Under the pieces are notes generated by a model that was not told the DNA's origin, ran no database searches, and saw only the letters and a list, made by a program, of their open reading frames with translations. From assembly GCA_964389475.1 (NCBI GenBank), contig CAYMFD010000042.1, positions 1 through 27,326 on the forward strand: a stretch of DNA of 27,326 bases. Reading direction: 5' to 3'. The translations under genes and the position numbers were made by a program. The stretch is from CAYMFD01 sp964389475. GTDB taxonomy: Bacteria > Bacteroidota > Bacteroidia > Chitinophagales > Saprospiraceae. The stretch's first letter is position 1. Every line of letters starts with the position of its first letter. Below are positions 13,456 through 22,375 of the stretch, piece after piece.

Positions 13456-14653
13456 GACTGCTAATGTATTGAATAATACCATCGACGTCCGCCTTATGTG
13501 ACGCAAAAAAGCGCCTGTAAGCATTCGTAAGTGCTCGATCATCTAGCTGTAGGAGTCGAGCTACGGCCGCAATAGCCGATGCTGGTGAGTTAACAGACCT
13601 ACACACTCCTGCTTCGATAAAGTAGTTGACCTCGCTAAAATTACTAGCCTTGCCATTGCCACCCACAAGGAGAGGCACGTGATATGCTGCAGGCTCTAGC
13701 GTATTGTGTAAGGCTCCGTGCATGCCACCACCTATATATACTACGTCAGCGTATCGATACAAGTACTTAAGAATACCAATCTTGTCAACAATAGTGATCT
13801 GACCTAGGTCACCACTAGACCACAAAGTAGTGGATGGTGTGATCTCGGTGATAAATGATACATCGTCTACTTCATGTGGCGCTATCAGGTGGTATCCATC
13901 AGGATAGTGCTGTATGATAGCGGATACCACAGGCACATCGTCCGGCCATATGCTACCGTATATAAATACAAGATCAGAACCACTAGTGACTTGAGACAGT
14001 GCTGGATGATCGAAGTCCTCGTCCGGCAGGGCGGCGGATCGATCTACCCGCGTGTCGCCACCTACTGCGACATTGGCATAGTTAACAGCTAGGAGCCTGG
14101 CTTGGTCATCCTGAGTCTGGACGTAGATCCTATCTATTTTTTTCAATATCGAAGAAAACCAGCTGCCATACCATCGAAAAAGAAAACTATCTCGCTTGTA
14201 AGCAGCAGCGATTACGACCTGAGGGATCGATCGCTTTTGCAAGATGAGAAGGAGGTTATACCAGTAGTCGTACTTGACCATGACGTAGACACTGGGTCGC
14301 ATGGCCACTACTAATGGCCGCATAATAGACGGTAGGTCGGCTGGGAGGTAGATCACAAGATCTGCACTGTCGGTATCAACGACCTTGTATCCGCTAGGCG
14401 AGTAAAAAGATAAGACTACGGCCATGCCCTCCTGCCGTAATGACTGGATGATGGGTAGTGCTTGCTCGTACTCCCCGAGACTAGCGCAATGTATCCATAC
14501 TACAGGCCCAGCATGGGACCGACGCCAGTTAATGACACGAGAGAGGGTAGCGGCCCGACCTCTGACTATCAGTCTAGCCTTGGGGTGCCAGATGCTACTT
14601 ACGTGAAGGAGGAGTGTGTAGCAGGCTATACCTATCGTATAAAGCCATCGCAT
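13442..14653 (-). CDS. waaA: 3-deoxy-D-manno-octulosonic acid (Kdo) transferase
   Basis: This is a 403-residue GT30 enzyme of usual length. An N-terminal membrane anchor (about 1-20) is followed by WIHCASLGEYEQALP with the catalytic acid E61, then SFYSPSGYK, which is the Bacteroidota form of the T-x-T-G motif. The second Rossmann domain carries the CMP-Kdo-binding features (IGGGMHGALHNTLEPAAYHVPLLVGGNGKASNFSE). It adds Kdo from CMP-Kdo to lipid A precursor at the cytoplasmic face of the inner membrane. Its ATG shares one base with the stop of the upstream barrel gene (TAATG) and its end overlaps rfaE1. The operon therefore couples Kdo addition to heptose supply and to outer-membrane proteins. 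Confidence 0.92.
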   Translation of the reverse strand: MRWLYTIGIACYTLLLHVSSIWHPKARLIVRGRAATLSRVINWRRSHAGPVVWIHCASLGEYEQALPIIQSLRQEGMAVVLSFYSPSGYKVVDTDSADLVIYLPADLPSIMRPLVVAMRPSVYVMVKYDYWYNLLLILQKRSIPQVVIAAAYKRDSFLFRWYGSWFSSILKKIDRIYVQTQDDQARLLAVNYANVAVGGDTRVDRSAALPDEDFDHPALSQVTSGSDLVFIYGSIWPDDVPVVSAIIQHYPDGYHLIAPHEVDDVSFITEITPSTTLWSSGDLGQITIVDKIGILKYLYRYADVVYIGGGMHGALHNTLEPAAYHVPLLVGGNGKASNFSEVNYFIEAGVCRSVNSPASAIAAVARLLQLDDRALTNAYRRFFASHKADVDGIIQYISSHARS

Positions 14654-15444
14654 TAATAGAAGACATCCTCATTACTCTTACCCGTCCAGAAGGGTAGTAT
14701 CCACTCAACCTTGAGGCCTATCATGAGATCTAGACGGCCCGACTCCGGAGGTAGGCCAGTATCCCAGTTGACTGCTCGTACGCCACTTGTAAACCCCTGC
14801 ACGAACTCCAGACCTACCGAGTAGTTGATACGTCGATCGCTACTCAAGTGGTGGTAGGCGATGGTCTGCTTAGCAGCAAATCCTCTAGAGAGACGGTCAT
14901 AGCCTCGCTTACGAGATCCTGCTATCTTAAGTATGTTCTGACTATTATCTACGAGTCTGATCTGATGCTGCATGACGCCTAGGCCTAGCGTGGCCTCTAT
15001 CCCTGACCTATAAAATCGCTCCATGGCAAAGATCTTTCCTATTTCGGCACCCATAAACATCCCACGCTGACGCAAGATGGCATTGGTAAAAGACTCACCT
15101 GCAGATAGTATCAACCCTCGACTAGAGGTTCTTAGCGGTGTTAGGACATCTTCCCTGACATTATCACCATAGTAAAAGGATACATCACCACCTATGACCC
15201 AGTCGGTCGCCGTCAGATAGCGATAGCCACCAGTCACTTTATTGTTACGTCCAAAACGATCGGCTAGCTGTCCCACTGACAGGTCTGTACCTAGCCCTAA
15301 GCTAAAAAGGTGGGCTGCCGTCTTGGTCGACACGATATCATCCGCATCAACCGAGCGGCGCTGTGCCTGTAGAGAGACAACGGCCAGGAGTAGTACGAGT
15401 GTGCTAGTATATCGTAAAGGAGTCAAAAAAGTACTGGGTGTCAT
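14653..15444 (-). CDS. Outer-membrane beta-barrel protein, unknown function
   Basis: Starting at 15444 the 263-residue protein has a normal signal peptide (MTPSTFLTPLRYTSTLVLLL, cleavage after LQAQ); the longer frame to 15516 lies within the preceding gene. The mature part is a series of alternating beta-strands with aromatic ends (WVIGGDVSFYYGDN, GMFMGAEIGKIFAMERFY, INYSVGLEFVQGF, LDLMIGLKVEWILPF), typical of an 8- to 12-stranded barrel. The start overlaps the previous gene by 41 bp and the stop overlaps waaA. Location in the outer membrane is inferred; the ligand or role is not known. Its linkage to LPS-core genes may mean it works in envelope assembly. Confidence 0.75.
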   Translation of the reverse strand: MTPSTFLTPLRYTSTLVLLLAVVSLQAQRRSVDADDIVSTKTAAHLFSLGLGTDLSVGQLADRFGRNNKVTGGYRYLTATDWVIGGDVSFYYGDNVREDVLTPLRTSSRGLILSAGESFTNAILRQRGMFMGAEIGKIFAMERFYRSGIEATLGLGVMQHQIRLVDNSQNILKIAGSRKRGYDRLSRGFAAKQTIAYHHLSSDRRINYSVGLEFVQGFTSGVRAVNWDTGLPPESGRLDLMIGLKVEWILPFWTGKSNEDVFY

Positions 15445-15910
15445 CGTTGAGGCTATGCGCAAGTGGAGTAAATACTTGCAAGGTATATATACTATTCGCT
15501 TCCACAAATGTAACAAGGCGACATACTTGCGATTTGTGGTCTAGCGTGATCCTGGCACGTAGGCCTCCGCGATCAGGATCATCAGAGACATAGTCGAGCC
15601 TACCCACCAGTTGCTGGGCGATATCCTCCACGAGTGTCTCTAAGGCACTCATCGTGTCCACCATGACTGGATATTCGATCACATTGATCAGGTAGGCATC
15701 ATTATCTGATATACTGGAGTCTCTCGAAGACACGTACAGATTTCGCGTAATAATCGCTCCATTATCCTGGACGATCGTATCGACCTGCTCCACGGGTAGC
15801 ATGGGTAGATACACCGAATAGACACTATCAACACTAGAGTAGCGTAACCACTCCTGGCTGCTACACACTACGGACGTCAGTAAGAATAAAATTAAGGACA
15901 GCTGTTTCAC
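15404..15910 (-). CDS. Secreted protein of unknown function
   Basis: The GTG at 15910 gives the best signal peptide (VKQLSLILFLLTSVVCSSQ); an in-frame GTG at 15934 would add eight residues. The mature 150 residues read like a single alpha/beta domain: YLPMLPVEQVDTI at the start, a block of strands with SYLINVIEYPV-like spacing, a helix METLVEDIAQQL-like in character, and the C-terminal strands VCRLVTFVEANSIYTLQVF and FFDSFTIY. This layout is frequent in small exported proteins of Bacteroidota that have no assigned role. The 3' end overlaps the barrel gene by 41 bp. A cysteine near the signal cleavage site (VVC-SS) might be lipidated, but the lipobox is weak. Confidence 0.65.
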   Translation of the reverse strand: MKQLSLILFLLTSVVCSSQEWLRYSSVDSVYSVYLPMLPVEQVDTIVQDNGAIITRNLYVSSRDSSISDNDAYLINVIEYPVMVDTMSALETLVEDIAQQLVGRLDYVSDDPDRGGLRARITLDHKSQVCRLVTFVEANSIYTLQVFTPLAHSLNDDTQYFFDSFTIY

Positions 15911-15943
15911 TTTACTACAACGATAGGATGACACACTTTGTAT

Positions 15944-16582
15944 CTAGTCTTCTTTGACTTTGTGCGGCCCAACGTACGCCGCCTCACCAGCTATGATGGG
16001 CAGGTCGATGTGATTGGCTACTGGCGGTATAGGACAGGCATACCCGTCGCTGTAAGCACACCATGGATTATATGCCTTATTGAAGTCTATGGTGATACTA
16101 TTATCGATGATGGTATCGACCTTGAGATCGATGTAGCGGCCCCCACCGTAAGTCATCTCTCCATTGGTATGATCTCTAAAGGGTAGGAAGTAGCGATTGC
16201 GGTACATGGGCATCCGTAGCATCTTCATATTCTGGTAGAGCTCAACCGTAATACTCTGCGATGCAAGCGGACAGGTCACGGTACCTACCTTTATGTATTC
16301 CTGCACGGTACCTGCATAGGTGGCCATAGGGAAAGGCTGTGGCTGCTCGTACTTATCATATGCGCAGGTACAGAGGTAGTCAACATCTGGGTCGAAGAAC
16401 TTTATAAACTGTAGGTCCGTGCTATCTAGGGGACTGCGGGGATCACGGATAAAGTCTGCTAGGTAGGACGTGCGGTGATCCGCTAGTTCTGACGCATACT
16501 GGCCGATATCAACCGTAGCACGATTATCACTTGTCTTACAGGAGGTAAGTGCCAGCACGAGCACGGCTATCATCCAACGCAT
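15944..16582 (-). CDS. DUF1684 lipoprotein
   Basis: This 212-residue protein has a lipoprotein signal (MRWMIAVLVLALTSC, lipidated C15). The body carries DUF1684 hallmarks: DPRSPL near the start, an MLRMPMYRNRYFLPFRD segment, GGGRYIDLKVD, and the C-terminal FNKAYNPWCAYSDGYACP followed by IPPVANHIDLPIIAGE. The conserved cysteines and aromatic cluster at that end are the most constant part of the family. The function of DUF1684 proteins is not established. It is the second gene of the envelope operon, 5 bp after the beta-propeller gene, and is expected at the periplasmic side of a membrane. Confidence 0.85.
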   Translation of the reverse strand: MRWMIAVLVLALTSCKTSDNRATVDIGQYASELADHRTSYLADFIRDPRSPLDSTDLQFIKFFDPDVDYLCTCAYDKYEQPQPFPMATYAGTVQEYIKVGTVTCPLASQSITVELYQNMKMLRMPMYRNRYFLPFRDHTNGEMTYGGGRYIDLKVDTIIDNSITIDFNKAYNPWCAYSDGYACPIPPVANHIDLPIIAGEAAYVGPHKVKED

Positions 16583-16587
16583 TGATT

Positions 16588-17451
16588 CTATTTTGTCTTA
16601 TTAACTACGAATAGCTGACCACGCCTGGCAGCCAGTCGTGAAATATCCGTGATACCATAGGCAGAGAGATCTAGTATCGACTTCCACGAATCTCGGATGT
16701 AGAGATATACCTCAGCGCCTCTTGCCATGAGGACACGACCACCTGGCAGCACTAAAAAATCTTGAGCACCCTCCAAGGCAGGACAAATGCAGACTATATC
16801 CCCAGTCATCGTATTGTAGGTAGCCACACTAGAAGTCCGGTCATCGAGAGTCATGTAGTATACTAGATCATCATTGACGACCTGCAGGCATCGTCCGACC
16901 GCCTGATCGACGATGGCTAGGCTGTCCTGCTCTCGCTGATATACACTTAAGGTCATCGGAACAGGTAGGGTAGTGACGACCGCATGCTGATCATCCAACC
17001 ATCTGTAGTAGGCTACATTGTCGAGGCTAGGTGCGAAGTTTTTATGTCTACCGCTCTTGAGGGAGTAGGCGGTGAGGGTCTGGCTGCTATCCTCCTCCAC
17101 ACGTACCGTTGTGTACGACCGGCCTCCAGGGTGGGACTGTGGGCTGTATTCGCTTTCGGGCGACTGGGTGAGGCGTTCTAGTATCTGCTCGTCTAGGTCT
17201 AGCCGAGCTACCTCGGTGGCTTCGTCGTAGTAGTCTGTTGTGAAGTACAGGTAGCGAGACCCATCGTAGTAGGGTTGATTATTATATCCATCAGGATTAA
17301 ATGCAGATAGATAGCTGACCGATCGAACCGTCCCTCTATCACCATTGAGGCTATACGATACCGCATATAGGTCTGTTGCTGGTAGTTGCGCAATAGCTAG
17401 ACTACCCAACGAAGTAAAAAAAACAGCAACTATAAACCTAAGTGTGATCAT
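16588..17451 (-). CDS. Secreted TolB-like beta-propeller protein
   Basis: This 287-residue protein has a signal peptide (MITLRFIVAVFFTSLGSLAIA). The body repeats PD40/TolB-like blades: NQPYYDGSRYLYFTTD followed by ESEYSPQSHPGGRSYTTVR, then blades around NVAYYRWLDDQHAVVTTLP, NDDLVYYMTLDDRTSSVAT and AQDFLVLPGGRVLMARGAE. It probably forms a six-bladed propeller in the periplasm or outside, serving as a binding platform rather than an enzyme. It is the first gene of the six-gene operon and is preceded by AGGAG 6 bases before the ATG, a rare clear Shine-Dalgarno sequence in this window. Confidence 0.75.
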   Translation of the reverse strand: MITLRFIVAVFFTSLGSLAIAQLPATDLYAVSYSLNGDRGTVRSVSYLSAFNPDGYNNQPYYDGSRYLYFTTDYYDEATEVARLDLDEQILERLTQSPESEYSPQSHPGGRSYTTVRVEEDSSQTLTAYSLKSGRHKNFAPSLDNVAYYRWLDDQHAVVTTLPVPMTLSVYQREQDSLAIVDQAVGRCLQVVNDDLVYYMTLDDRTSSVATYNTMTGDIVCICPALEGAQDFLVLPGGRVLMARGAEVYLYIRDSWKSILDLSAYGITDISRLAARRGQLFVVNKTK

Positions 17452-17527
17452 GATACTCCTATAAAGCTTTAGTGGTCAATAGGTTGTAATATTTATCAAT
17501 TAATCATGAGCACGAGACCGCTAATGC

Positions 17528-19120
17528 TTAGTCGACATTGGCGGAGCGGAATATCCGATCCCAGTTGATACCCTGACTTATGCTACCATTCTTGGTACTA
17601 AACCAGATGAAGAGTGGTTTACCCACGATATGGTCCTCAGGTACAAAGCCCCAGTAGCGACTATCCTCACTATTGTGCCTATTATCTCCCATAGCCCAGT
17701 AGTAGTCCTGCTTAAACGTGTATGAAGTCGCGACACTACCATTGATCTTGATGGTATTACCCTGTACGGCGAGGTCATTACCCTCATACACGTCGATGAT
17801 ACGACGATATAGGCTGATATTATTGATGTCTATATCCACAGTAGCGCCTTGCTCGGGTATCCATATAGGGCCATAGTCATCCAGCGACGCATTGGGGAAG
17901 TTAGCCGGGTCATGCGGGAATAGCTTTACTGGACTTTTGGCGTGACCTACGACGACCGTCTTGATGCCTTTGTCGTTAAGGACGGCTGCCTCATTGGGTG
18001 TCATAGCGGCATTGTAGACCGTGCTACTTACCTGCTTAGTAAAGTCATCTCGTTCTACACCTATGCGGTCTAGCTGCTTAAAACTCGTCTGACTGGCATC
18101 GAACTGATAGTTGAACTGTACATTTTTGGGACCGTCGACTTTCTCACCATTGATATAGATATCACGATTGCGTAGCTCTAGGGAGTCTCCTGCCACTGCC
18201 ACACAGCGTTTGATATAAAAGTCTTTCTTATCTAGCGGTCTGACCTTGTAGTCCTTGTTACGGACCTTACTTGCAAGTGCTGAGTCGTATTGCTGATATT
18301 GCGGCTCTAGCTTGACCTGCTCTACGCTATAAGATCGTGACGGCGTGATGTAGACAGAGTCTCCAGCTGGCCAGTTAAATACGAAGGGAGCTCCACGCTG
18401 TACCTCTTCGATCTTGGGTAGCCGGAAGTAGGGTAGAGAAGGCGACTTGCTGTAAGACTCCATCTGTGTACCCGGTATCACATTGTGCACCAGTGGTACC
18501 ATCGCTACAGTCATAGGCGTACGGATCCCGTAGTGGGCCTTACTGACGAATAAGAAGTCACCTACGTTAAGACTGCCCTCCATCGAGGACGTAGGTATCA
18601 CATAAGCCTCTATGAGAAACATGCGTATAAAAGCCGCTGCGAATACGGCAAATACGATAGACTCCGTCCACTCTCTCCAGAAAGGCTTGCTGTACGGATT
18701 GTTAGATGCTAGCTTGCTAAAGGTGAGCTTATCTCCTGTCTTTTTGGCGGTCTCCATGCGACTCATATACTCCTCCTCCTTGGGTAGGATAGGGCCTTCG
18801 TACTTGTCATCGTCATTAGTACTTATCCTAAAGAATATGAGCGGCGCATAAATCACTGCCATAGCCGAGCTCAGGAAGTCTAGCCTCCCAAACGATCGTA
18901 CCATATCAACCGCCATACCGGCAAAGATGAAGAAGTTGACGATCGGCAATAGTAGCAGGGCTGCCCACCACGTAGGTCTTCCTATCAGCTTGCACCACTC
19001 TATGAAGTTGACCCCTGGTATCAAGCCCTTGACACCATCTACGCCGGCTTTGGGGAAGAGGAGAAACAGGCTGATCGACAGCAGGATATAAAAGACGATA
19101 AAGAAAATAAGTACGGACAC
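17528..19120 (-). CDS. lepB: Signal peptidase I (long Bacteroidota form)
   Basis: This is a 530-residue membrane-bound S26 peptidase that removes signal peptides of exported proteins. Transmembrane segments lie at about 1-22, 52-70, 82-98 and 153-171. The catalytic region has IPTSSMEGSL with nucleophile S179, the general base K304 in DFYIKRCVAVAGD, and the C-terminal GDNRHNSEDSRYWGFVP box. The distance between Ser and Lys (about 125 residues) and a further 120-residue insertion before the last box make it about twice as long as E. coli-like minimal enzymes; this is usual for the phylum. It starts with GTG. It is transcribed alone from a TATCTTTG box 27 bp upstream. Confidence 0.92.
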   Translation of the reverse strand: MSVLIFFIVFYILLSISLFLLFPKAGVDGVKGLIPGVNFIEWCKLIGRPTWWAALLLLPIVNFFIFAGMAVDMVRSFGRLDFLSSAMAVIYAPLIFFRISTNDDDKYEGPILPKEEEYMSRMETAKKTGDKLTFSKLASNNPYSKPFWREWTESIVFAVFAAAFIRMFLIEAYVIPTSSMEGSLNVGDFLFVSKAHYGIRTPMTVAMVPLVHNVIPGTQMESYSKSPSLPYFRLPKIEEVQRGAPFVFNWPAGDSVYITPSRSYSVEQVKLEPQYQQYDSALASKVRNKDYKVRPLDKKDFYIKRCVAVAGDSLELRNRDIYINGEKVDGPKNVQFNYQFDASQTSFKQLDRIGVERDDFTKQVSSTVYNAAMTPNEAAVLNDKGIKTVVVGHAKSPVKLFPHDPANFPNASLDDYGPIWIPEQGATVDIDINNISLYRRIIDVYEGNDLAVQGNTIKINGSVATSYTFKQDYYWAMGDNRHNSEDSRYWGFVPEDHIVGKPLFIWFSTKNGSISQGINWDRIFRSANVD

Positions 19121-19146
19121 GGAGCTATCTCACTTTGGTTACGGTA

Positions 19147-19154
19147 CAAAGATA
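19147..19154 (-). promoter_or_regulatory. -7 box of lepB
   Basis: TATCTTTG on the - strand is an exact TAnnTTTG match, 26 bp before the GTG start. No clear TTTG is seen at the -33 position. Confidence 0.45.
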
Positions 19155-19212
19155 TTTTAATTGCTTAATGACCACAGAGCTTCCATCTAACAAAGCGCTG
19201 CCTTAGTCGATA

Positions 19213-20145
19213 TTACACTTCGATGTCGTCTAGCAACTTGCGGAAAGAGTCCCAGCCATATAGCCTACTGCAAGCGAGCAGAAAGCCGATGCCCGCGACC
19301 ACAATCGTCAGTGTCATCAGCCAGGGATAGACCACCCGCTGAGTAAATAAGGTATCCGTCTGTAATACGCTGCCCTCATAGCCGAGCATAGTAGCTCCGA
19401 AAAAATTGGTCGCAGCGTGGACACCGAGGGCTAACTCTAGGCGGTCATCCATAACAACGATGATACCCAAGAATACTCCTGCGATGATGTAGTAGGTGAA
19501 CATCGTGACGTAGCCAAACTTTGCTATCTCAGGATTAAACGAATGAGGTAGGGCAAAGAGCACGGCAGTAATCAGGACAGGATAGATCTTCTTACCACCT
19601 AGCAAGCCAAAGCCCTGTAGCAGGTGGCCTCTAAAGACAAACTCCTCGAGAGAAGACTGTACGGGTAGATACAAGAAGGCAATCAGTACCAAAACTGCCC
19701 ACGTAGACCAGCTCACCTCGAATACGTAGTTATCTGGCATCGCTAGGTAATAGAACAACTCTATCAGGCTACCCAGCAAGAACCACAGCCCCCAAGAGAC
19801 GAAGTAGCGCCGCCAGTCCACCTTATCAAAGGCCGTAACGATAGACAGGAATGGCTTGTCCTGTACAATGCGGAGACCCAGCCAGAGACCCAGCGTAGCA
19901 AACAAGAATACCGTAATCATGGTAGCAAAACCCACGGTGCTAGAGAGGCCTAGGATCGACCAGTCGTAGGTCTCATAGAAGCGATTGAGCTCAGTCGTCC
20001 CGATCTCTTGGTTTTGATTGATGGCATACTTGATGAGCATGGTCATCGGTGTCTGACCTATGGTGTAACCAAAAACCATAAATGCGAATACCAATACGTA
20101 TCGCCACCAGTCTGTCAGACCTGTCTTGCCCTTGATATAAAACAT
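19213..20145 (-). CDS. CPBP-family intramembrane metalloprotease
   Basis: This 310-residue protein with about eight hydrophobic segments has the CPBP (CAAX protease/bacteriocin-processing) motifs: SLEEFVFRGHLLQ with E167, E168 and R172, FALPHS with H201, and LGVHAATNFFG with H243 and N247. These residues bind the metal and activate water for cleavage inside the membrane. The substrate is unknown; in bacteria such enzymes process small peptides or signal proteins. The gene starts 3 bp after the gamma-carbonic-anhydrase-like gene, so the two form an operon, although no common function is obvious. Confidence 0.9.
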   Translation of the reverse strand: MFYIKGKTGLTDWWRYVLVFAFMVFGYTIGQTPMTMLIKYAINQNQEIGTTELNRFYETYDWSILGLSSTVGFATMITVFLFATLGLWLGLRIVQDKPFLSIVTAFDKVDWRRYFVSWGLWFLLGSLIELFYYLAMPDNYVFEVSWSTWAVLVLIAFLYLPVQSSLEEFVFRGHLLQGFGLLGGKKIYPVLITAVLFALPHSFNPEIAKFGYVTMFTYYIIAGVFLGIIVVMDDRLELALGVHAATNFFGATMLGYEGSVLQTDTLFTQRVVYPWLMTLTIVVAGIGFLLACSRLYGWDSFRKLLDDIEV

Positions 20146-20148
20146 CCG

Positions 20149-20748
20149 CTAAGATTGATTTTTAATGTTCTGCCATGTCGCATACAGCGTTTCTTGGCTA
20201 GGGCGGTCAGCGGGCATCTCTGTGAGTGGCTCGACCTCCTCCCATTCACTTTGCATAGTAGCAGGCAGCGACTGGTAGAGGGTAGTACCCTTAGTCTTCC
20301 AGGTGATCATATCATCACTCACCTGCTTGATTATCCTTGCCGGATTGCCTACGAGCAGACTACGGTCCGGCACAGTAGTACCCGCCTTGACGAAGGCCAG
20401 GGCACCTACGATACACTCAGCACCTATGGTCACGTCATCCATCACGACACTATTCATACCTACCATACTATTACGACCTATGCGAGCACCGTGTATGACG
20501 GCGCCATGGCCGATGTGTGCACCTGGCTCTAGTACGACGGTCTTGCCAGGAAACATATGGATGGTACAGTTCTCCTGCACATTGCACCCATCGTGGATCT
20601 CGATGCCGCCCCAGTCACCTCGCAGACAGGCGTGAGGGCCGATATAGACGTCTTTGCCGATGACGACATTGCCCGTCACCGTAGCCTGTGGATGTACAAA
20701 TGATGAAGAATCAACGACGGGAATAAAACCTTTAAAGGCGAAGATCAT
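20149..20748 (-). CDS. Gamma-carbonic anhydrase-like hexapeptide-repeat protein
   Basis: This 199-residue left-handed beta-helix protein has hexapeptide repeats from about 20 to 145 and a C-terminal helix. The metal-site pattern is present: H64 in NCTIHMFPG, H81 in IGHGAVIH and H86, with R43, D45 and Q58 in the usual places. This places it with PaaY/YrdA/CaiE-type gamma-class carbonic anhydrase homologues, which act as trimers in the cytoplasm. Actual CO2 hydration has not been shown for many of these proteins; thioesterase activity is known for PaaY. It is divergent from the flavin reductase gene, 49 bp apart. A TATCTTCG box at 20785-20792 could be its -7 element. Confidence 0.85.
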   Translation of the reverse strand: MIFAFKGFIPVVDSSSFVHPQATVTGNVVIGKDVYIGPHACLRGDWGGIEIHDGCNVQENCTIHMFPGKTVVLEPGAHIGHGAVIHGARIGRNSMVGMNSVVMDDVTIGAECIVGALAFVKAGTTVPDRSLLVGNPARIIKQVSDDMITWKTKGTTLYQSLPATMQSEWEEVEPLTEMPADRPSQETLYATWQNIKNQS

Positions 20749-20797
20749 TGAATAGCAGTCTAGTAACTAATTAAAGAGTAAGAGCGAAGATAGGATT

Positions 20798-21424
20798 ATG
20801 ACTGTACTCAACCACCATGACATCATGCAACTCAATGGCCGCTATCGAGCCAACTTGATCAATACAGCTAGTGGCCCCCGATCCGTTTGCCTGGTAGGCA
20901 CTGCTAATGAGGAGGGACAACATAACCTCGCGATCTTCAATACCGTCACCCACATAGGCGCTAATCCTCCTTTCTTAGGCCTTATCATGCGGCCACATAC
21001 CGTGGATCGACATACGCTAGAAAACATCCAGTCGCTCAAGCGATACACCATCAGCCATGTATGCTCTGAGTGGGTAGAACGGGCACACCTTACTAGTGGC
21101 AAGTATGACCGGGACTACTCAGAGTTTGATGCAGCAGCTCTCACACCATCACTAGATAATGATAATATACCCTACGTACAGGAGAGTAAAATCTCAATGT
21201 CCTTAAAGCTCCAAGAGATCATACCTATTAAGGCTAATGATACCATGCTGATCGTAGGTAGTGTGACAGAGCTTCGGGTAGACGAGCAGTATATCCGTAA
21301 AAATGGCAGTATAGATCTAGCGGGTGCGGGATCAGTAGCCATCGGTGGTCTATATGACTACTACGACATACAGCCGCGACACACTGCTGGCTACGTGGTC
21401 GTAAAAGACAACAAGGCGTTATAA
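20798..21424 (+). CDS. Flavin reductase-like FMN-binding protein
   Basis: This 208-residue protein has the split-barrel flavin reductase fold: a GPRSVCLVGTANEEGQHNLA strand-turn with the FNTVTHIGANPPFLGLIM core that contacts FMN, then HTLENIQSLKRYTISHV and SAHLTSGKY-like segments (ERAHLTSGKYDRDYSEFD). It may supply reduced flavin to a partner oxygenase or act as an FMN-dependent oxidoreductase. It is the only + strand gene of the chromosomal part. Its 3' end overlaps hemC tail to tail by 34 bp, so the last 10 codons of each gene are read from the same DNA. Confidence 0.85.
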   Translation: MTVLNHHDIMQLNGRYRANLINTASGPRSVCLVGTANEEGQHNLAIFNTVTHIGANPPFLGLIMRPHTVDRHTLENIQSLKRYTISHVCSEWVERAHLTSGKYDRDYSEFDAAALTPSLDNDNIPYVQESKISMSLKLQEIIPIKANDTMLIVGSVTELRVDEQYIRKNGSIDLAGAGSVAIGGLYDYYDIQPRHTAGYVVVKDNKAL

Positions 21425-22293
21425 ACCTTATCGGCCAGCGTTACCGTGGTACTCTGACTTAACGAGACCCTACGCAGACGGTCTTCCCCATCTGCCTGGA
21501 AAGCGGCTTCTACACGGTAGTTGCCATTTTTATCACGCTGACAGTACACGCCAAGAGGTACGTGGCACCCACCATCCATCATCTGCAGGACCGTCCGCTC
21601 GACCTTGATCACCTGCGACACTAGCGCATCGTGCAGGTGCTGTGCTAGCATCTTACGAGTGGGCATATCATCTAGTCGGCACTGGTAGGCGAGTACACCC
21701 TGCGCAGGTGCCGGTACGAATTCTTTGGGGTGTAGATGCATCGCCGTCAGGTCGCTTACATCTAGGTCTAGCCTAGCCAGTCCAGCAGCAGCTAAAACAA
21801 TAGCGTCGAACTGACCCTCACGTAGTTTGTCAATCCTCCTCGGCACATTACCACGGATATCCTTAGTCGTTACGTTAGGATTGAGATCCATGATCTGCGC
21901 CTTCCTACGTACCGAGCTGGTACCTACGACGGCGCCACTCTGCAGTCGCAATGGCGCCGAGGTGTCTACCTTATCATTGCGTATCAGTAAGATGTCTCGA
22001 GCATCTTCTCGGTACGATACGGCACCTAGGACTAGGCCTTCTGGCTGGGTAGTGGGCATATCCTTCATGCTGTGTACCGCCATATCGACGTTGCCAGCAA
22101 GGAGTTCGTCCTCTATTTCTTTGGTAAAAAAGCCCTTACCCTCTAGCTTGTCAAAGCCCAGGTGCTGCACATTATCACCCTGTGTCTTGATGATGATGAT
22201 CTCACTCTCCAGGCCTACCTGCTTGAGAAGGTCTTGCGTATAATGTGCCTGCCATAGCGCCAGTCTGCTTCCTCTAGTTCCGATACGTATCAT
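21391..22293 (-). CDS. hemC: Hydroxymethylbilane synthase (porphobilinogen deaminase)
   Basis: This enzyme joins four porphobilinogen units to hydroxymethylbilane in haem synthesis. The 300 residues show IRIGTRGSRLALWQA at the N-terminus, KGFFTKEIE, VHSMKDMP with the catalytic aspartate (D78 from this start), GTSSVRRKAQI and RGNVPRRIDKL, and the cofactor cysteine in MDGGCHVPLG (C243) that holds the dipyrromethane. The ATG at 22293 is preferred because it begins right at the conserved MIRIGTRGS; a GTG at 22299 would add two residues. A CATCTTTG box lies 5 bp upstream of the ATG, so the transcript may be nearly leaderless. Other haem genes are not nearby. Confidence 0.95.
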   Translation of the reverse strand: MIRIGTRGSRLALWQAHYTQDLLKQVGLESEIIIIKTQGDNVQHLGFDKLEGKGFFTKEIEDELLAGNVDMAVHSMKDMPTTQPEGLVLGAVSYREDARDILLIRNDKVDTSAPLRLQSGAVVGTSSVRRKAQIMDLNPNVTTKDIRGNVPRRIDKLREGQFDAIVLAAAGLARLDLDVSDLTAMHLHPKEFVPAPAQGVLAYQCRLDDMPTRKMLAQHLHDALVSQVIKVERTVLQMMDGGCHVPLGVYCQRDKNGNYRVEAAFQADGEDRLRRVSLSQSTTVTLADKVYNALLSFTTT

Positions 22294-22375
22294 GGGCACA
22301 AAGATGCTCTATGTCCTTTAGTTGAGCGAAAAAAAGTCAGTAAATCAATCGAATGAAGAAGTAAGGCTACTTCGC

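Noticed and set aside
13456..13542. Longer N-terminus of the heptose kinase
   Set aside because: These 29 codons lie inside the waaA coding region and precede the conserved kinase start; the ATG at 13455 fits better.
15445..15516. Longer start of the barrel protein
   Set aside because: The extra 24 residues would precede a perfect signal peptide and lie within the upstream gene.
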